DNA from: Paenibacillus sp. V4I7
Lineage (GTDB): Bacteria > Bacillota > Bacilli > Paenibacillales > NBRC-103111
Length of the DNA: 64,000 bases
NCBI RefSeq assembly: GCF_030817275.1
Contig: NZ_JAUSZD010000002.1
Span: 4,278,001 to 4,342,000, forward strand
Reading direction: 5' to 3'
Part shown: in pieces, positions 62,484 through 64,000 of the stretch
Numbering within the stretch: the first letter of the stretch is position 1
Layout: every line of letters begins with the position of its first letter
Translations under genes and position numbers: made by a program
Notes under the pieces: model-generated
What the model saw: only the letters and a program-made list of their open reading frames with translations
Told to the model about the DNA's origin: nothing
The model's database searches: none

Positions 62484-62522
62484 ACAAAACCCGACGAAGC
62501 CAATAAAAGGTCATAGTCGGGT
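62484..62522 (-). terminator. Terminator of the last binding-protein gene
   Basis: The stem ACCCGAC/GTCGGGT (62489-62495 / 62516-62522), with further weak pairing inside, is followed on the minus strand by TTTTGTTC. It lies 15 bases after the stop at 62537. Confidence 0.8.
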
Positions 62523-62536
62523 CTGAGATGCTGCAA

Positions 62537-64000
62537 TTATTTCTTGTTCTTTTCTTTAAAGAAGTCACTCGTTTCTTTTACGTGCTGCTGGAAGCTTGGG
62601 TCGTCTTTGTACGTTTTCACAAATTTATCCCAATCTTCTATGGAATTCTTGCCGATAATTACGTTAACCAGCATATCGTTAAGCTTCTTGTTCCAGTCCG
62701 CGCCCTTTTCTTTAAATGGGGTCGAATTCATCAAGCCATAAGTCGGATCCGGGATGGAGCTGATCGAGTCAACCAATTTTTTATTTGCCTCAAATACATC
62801 GTTCGGGATACCCGATACTTTCGCTCTAAGGTATTTATCAAAAGTACCCGTCACCCATTGGCCGGTCGTATCGCCCGAATATCCTTTTTTCTTGCCTTCT
62901 TCCGTTTGTTCGACAAAGCCGTCAGGCTTTATATTTGTAATCAACATCCTGAATACCGTACACAGCCAGGTTATAACCTTCTAAAGAAGCTGTGTAATCG
63001 TAAACTTCAAGAATTTTCTTCAGCTTATCCTCGTCTACAGATTTCTTATTGATCAGGAATTGACCGTAAAAACCGCTCGCTTGCTCGTAATAGGCTTTGC
63101 CGTCCGCTGCTTTTGGAAGCTCAAAAGCAACCAGATTTGCCTTAGGATTCGTTTTTTGCAGCTCAACATTGTATTTGTAGGCATCAACAACGTTAGCGAT
63201 GGCAAGTCCTGCCTTCCCTTGCACGAGCATGTCTTTGATTTGTGCTGTTTTGAGTACAGGGAAGTCAGGCAAGATACCGCCTGTTTTGTAAACTTTGTTC
63301 CAATTGATTAGCGCTTCTTTCGCTTGCGGCGTCCACCAATATGGAGTCAAGCCTCCATTCTCTTCCTTCCACTTTGTTCCTGTTCCGAAAAGCGACAATA
63401 AATAACTAGATGGTCCAGGAGATCCAGGAAATACAGCGCCGTACGTGTCCGCAGTGCCATTGCCATCTGGATCTTTCTTCGCAAATGCTTCAAGCACGTT
63501 GTAAAGCTCATCCATTGTTTTCGGCGGCTGCAAGCCGAGCTTATCTAGCCAATCTTTGCGGATTAGCAGCGATTCATGACCGTCCAACGGTCTGACGCGA
63601 GGCAGCGAGTAGAGCTTTCCTTTGAGCGATGCGTTCTTGTACACATTCTCCGGATATTTGGCCAAGTTCGGGTAATTTTTAACATAGTCTGTTAATTCCC
63701 AGAAAGCGCCTTGATCGATCGCATTCAAGAAGGCAGGCGTTGAATTGAAGTCCTCGATGAATAGCACATCCGGCAAATCTCTGGACGCGAGCAGTGCATT
63801 TAATTTTTCCGATATTTGAGCGGATGGAATCCAACTCAGCTTCAGGTTGACATTTAATTTCTCATTCAGCTTTTTAACCGCTTCCAGTTCGCCCGTTGGA
63901 GCTGCGGCGAAGGCCAGCGTCGTAATCGAAATATCTGTCGGTTTCGCAGGCTTGCTGCTTGCTGTGCTGCCTGCCTTTTGACCTTCATTTGATGCGTTGC
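62537..64000 (-). pseudogene. LplA-type substrate-binding protein, frameshifted and cut by the window edge
   Basis: The frame is open from the window end (Ser/Ala/Lys-rich spacer, then DISITTLAFAAAPTGELEAV, LLASRDLPDVLFIEDF, LIRKDWLDKLGLQPPKTMDEL, DPDGNGTADTYG) down to about 62940, where it runs into a stop after DVDYKYKA. The protein clearly continues in another frame (KPDGFVEQTEEGKKKG ... HVKETSDFFKEKNKK) to 62537. One extra A in an AAA run near 62935 accounts for it. It is the third LplA-type binding protein of this region, upstream of the PL8 lyase on the same strand. Its signal peptide and start lie beyond 64000. If the indel is real, only the last ~130 residues are lost. Confidence 0.85.

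Overview
This window looks like the chromosome of a Paenibacillus-type bacterium (Bacillota). The evidence is a moderate-GC genome with strong AAGGAGG ribosome-binding sites, several LplA/LplB/LplC-type sugar ABC importers, membrane-anchored AraC regulators, very large secreted modular glycosidases and lyases with Gram-positive-type signal peptides, and CcpA (cre)-like boxes. No rRNA, tRNA, CRISPR array, intact transposon or phage was seen.

Layout. 1-1452: 3' end of a cytochrome bd oxidase operon (cydA end, cydB, and a 33-codon cydS). 1498-2307: orphan amino-acid-type binding protein. 2571-5198: a compact cassette of a Tat-exported multicopper oxidase, a metal transporter of the ZIP family with an N-terminal extracytoplasmic domain (frameshifted here), and a TatA. 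5311-8114: AraC regulator, frameshifted PhyH dioxygenase, NHL beta-propeller protein. 8357-9301: HSL-type esterase. 9595-11224: soluble chemoreceptor behind a perfect promoter and an upstream terminator-like hairpin. 11264-13087: disrupted heparinase II/III-family lyase. 13438-13983: unknown lipoprotein. 14080-22584: sugar ABC importer operon with a cytosolic GH66 enzyme, divergent from a two-component system. 22679-23680: aldo/keto reductase.

23850-39128 is a carbohydrate-utilisation locus: SGNH esterase, GntR repressor, a giant modular GH27 enzyme, an LplA/C/B importer, a membrane AraC regulator (frameshifted) and a GH95 enzyme. Three GntR-type operators (ATCAT-N2-ATGAT) link the esterase, the repressor gene and the GH95 gene. 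A second signal, an approximately 70-bp promoter element carrying a cre-like box, is duplicated upstream of the importer and of its AraC regulator. 39328-45883: a small coiled-coil protein, a YtoI-type CBS regulator, a stress-type SDR, and the glyoxylate-shunt operon aceA-aceB. The last is preceded by an unannotated-size 55-residue zinc-ribbon gene and AT-rich palindromes. 46250-48150: a second PhyH/AraC pair, intact and divergent. 48194-64000: a second polysaccharide locus with a pectate-lyase-like beta-helix protein, an LplB/LplC importer with two paralogous binding proteins, a membrane AraC regulator, a modular PL8 lyase ending in a FIMAH-like domain, and a truncated, frameshifted third binding protein.

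Five genes are broken by small indels (ZIP, PhyH, heparinase, AraC sensor, last binding protein). Several of the indels are in homopolymers, so assembly error must be excluded before calling them biological pseudogenes. Functions are inferred from motifs and family knowledge; no database search was possible.
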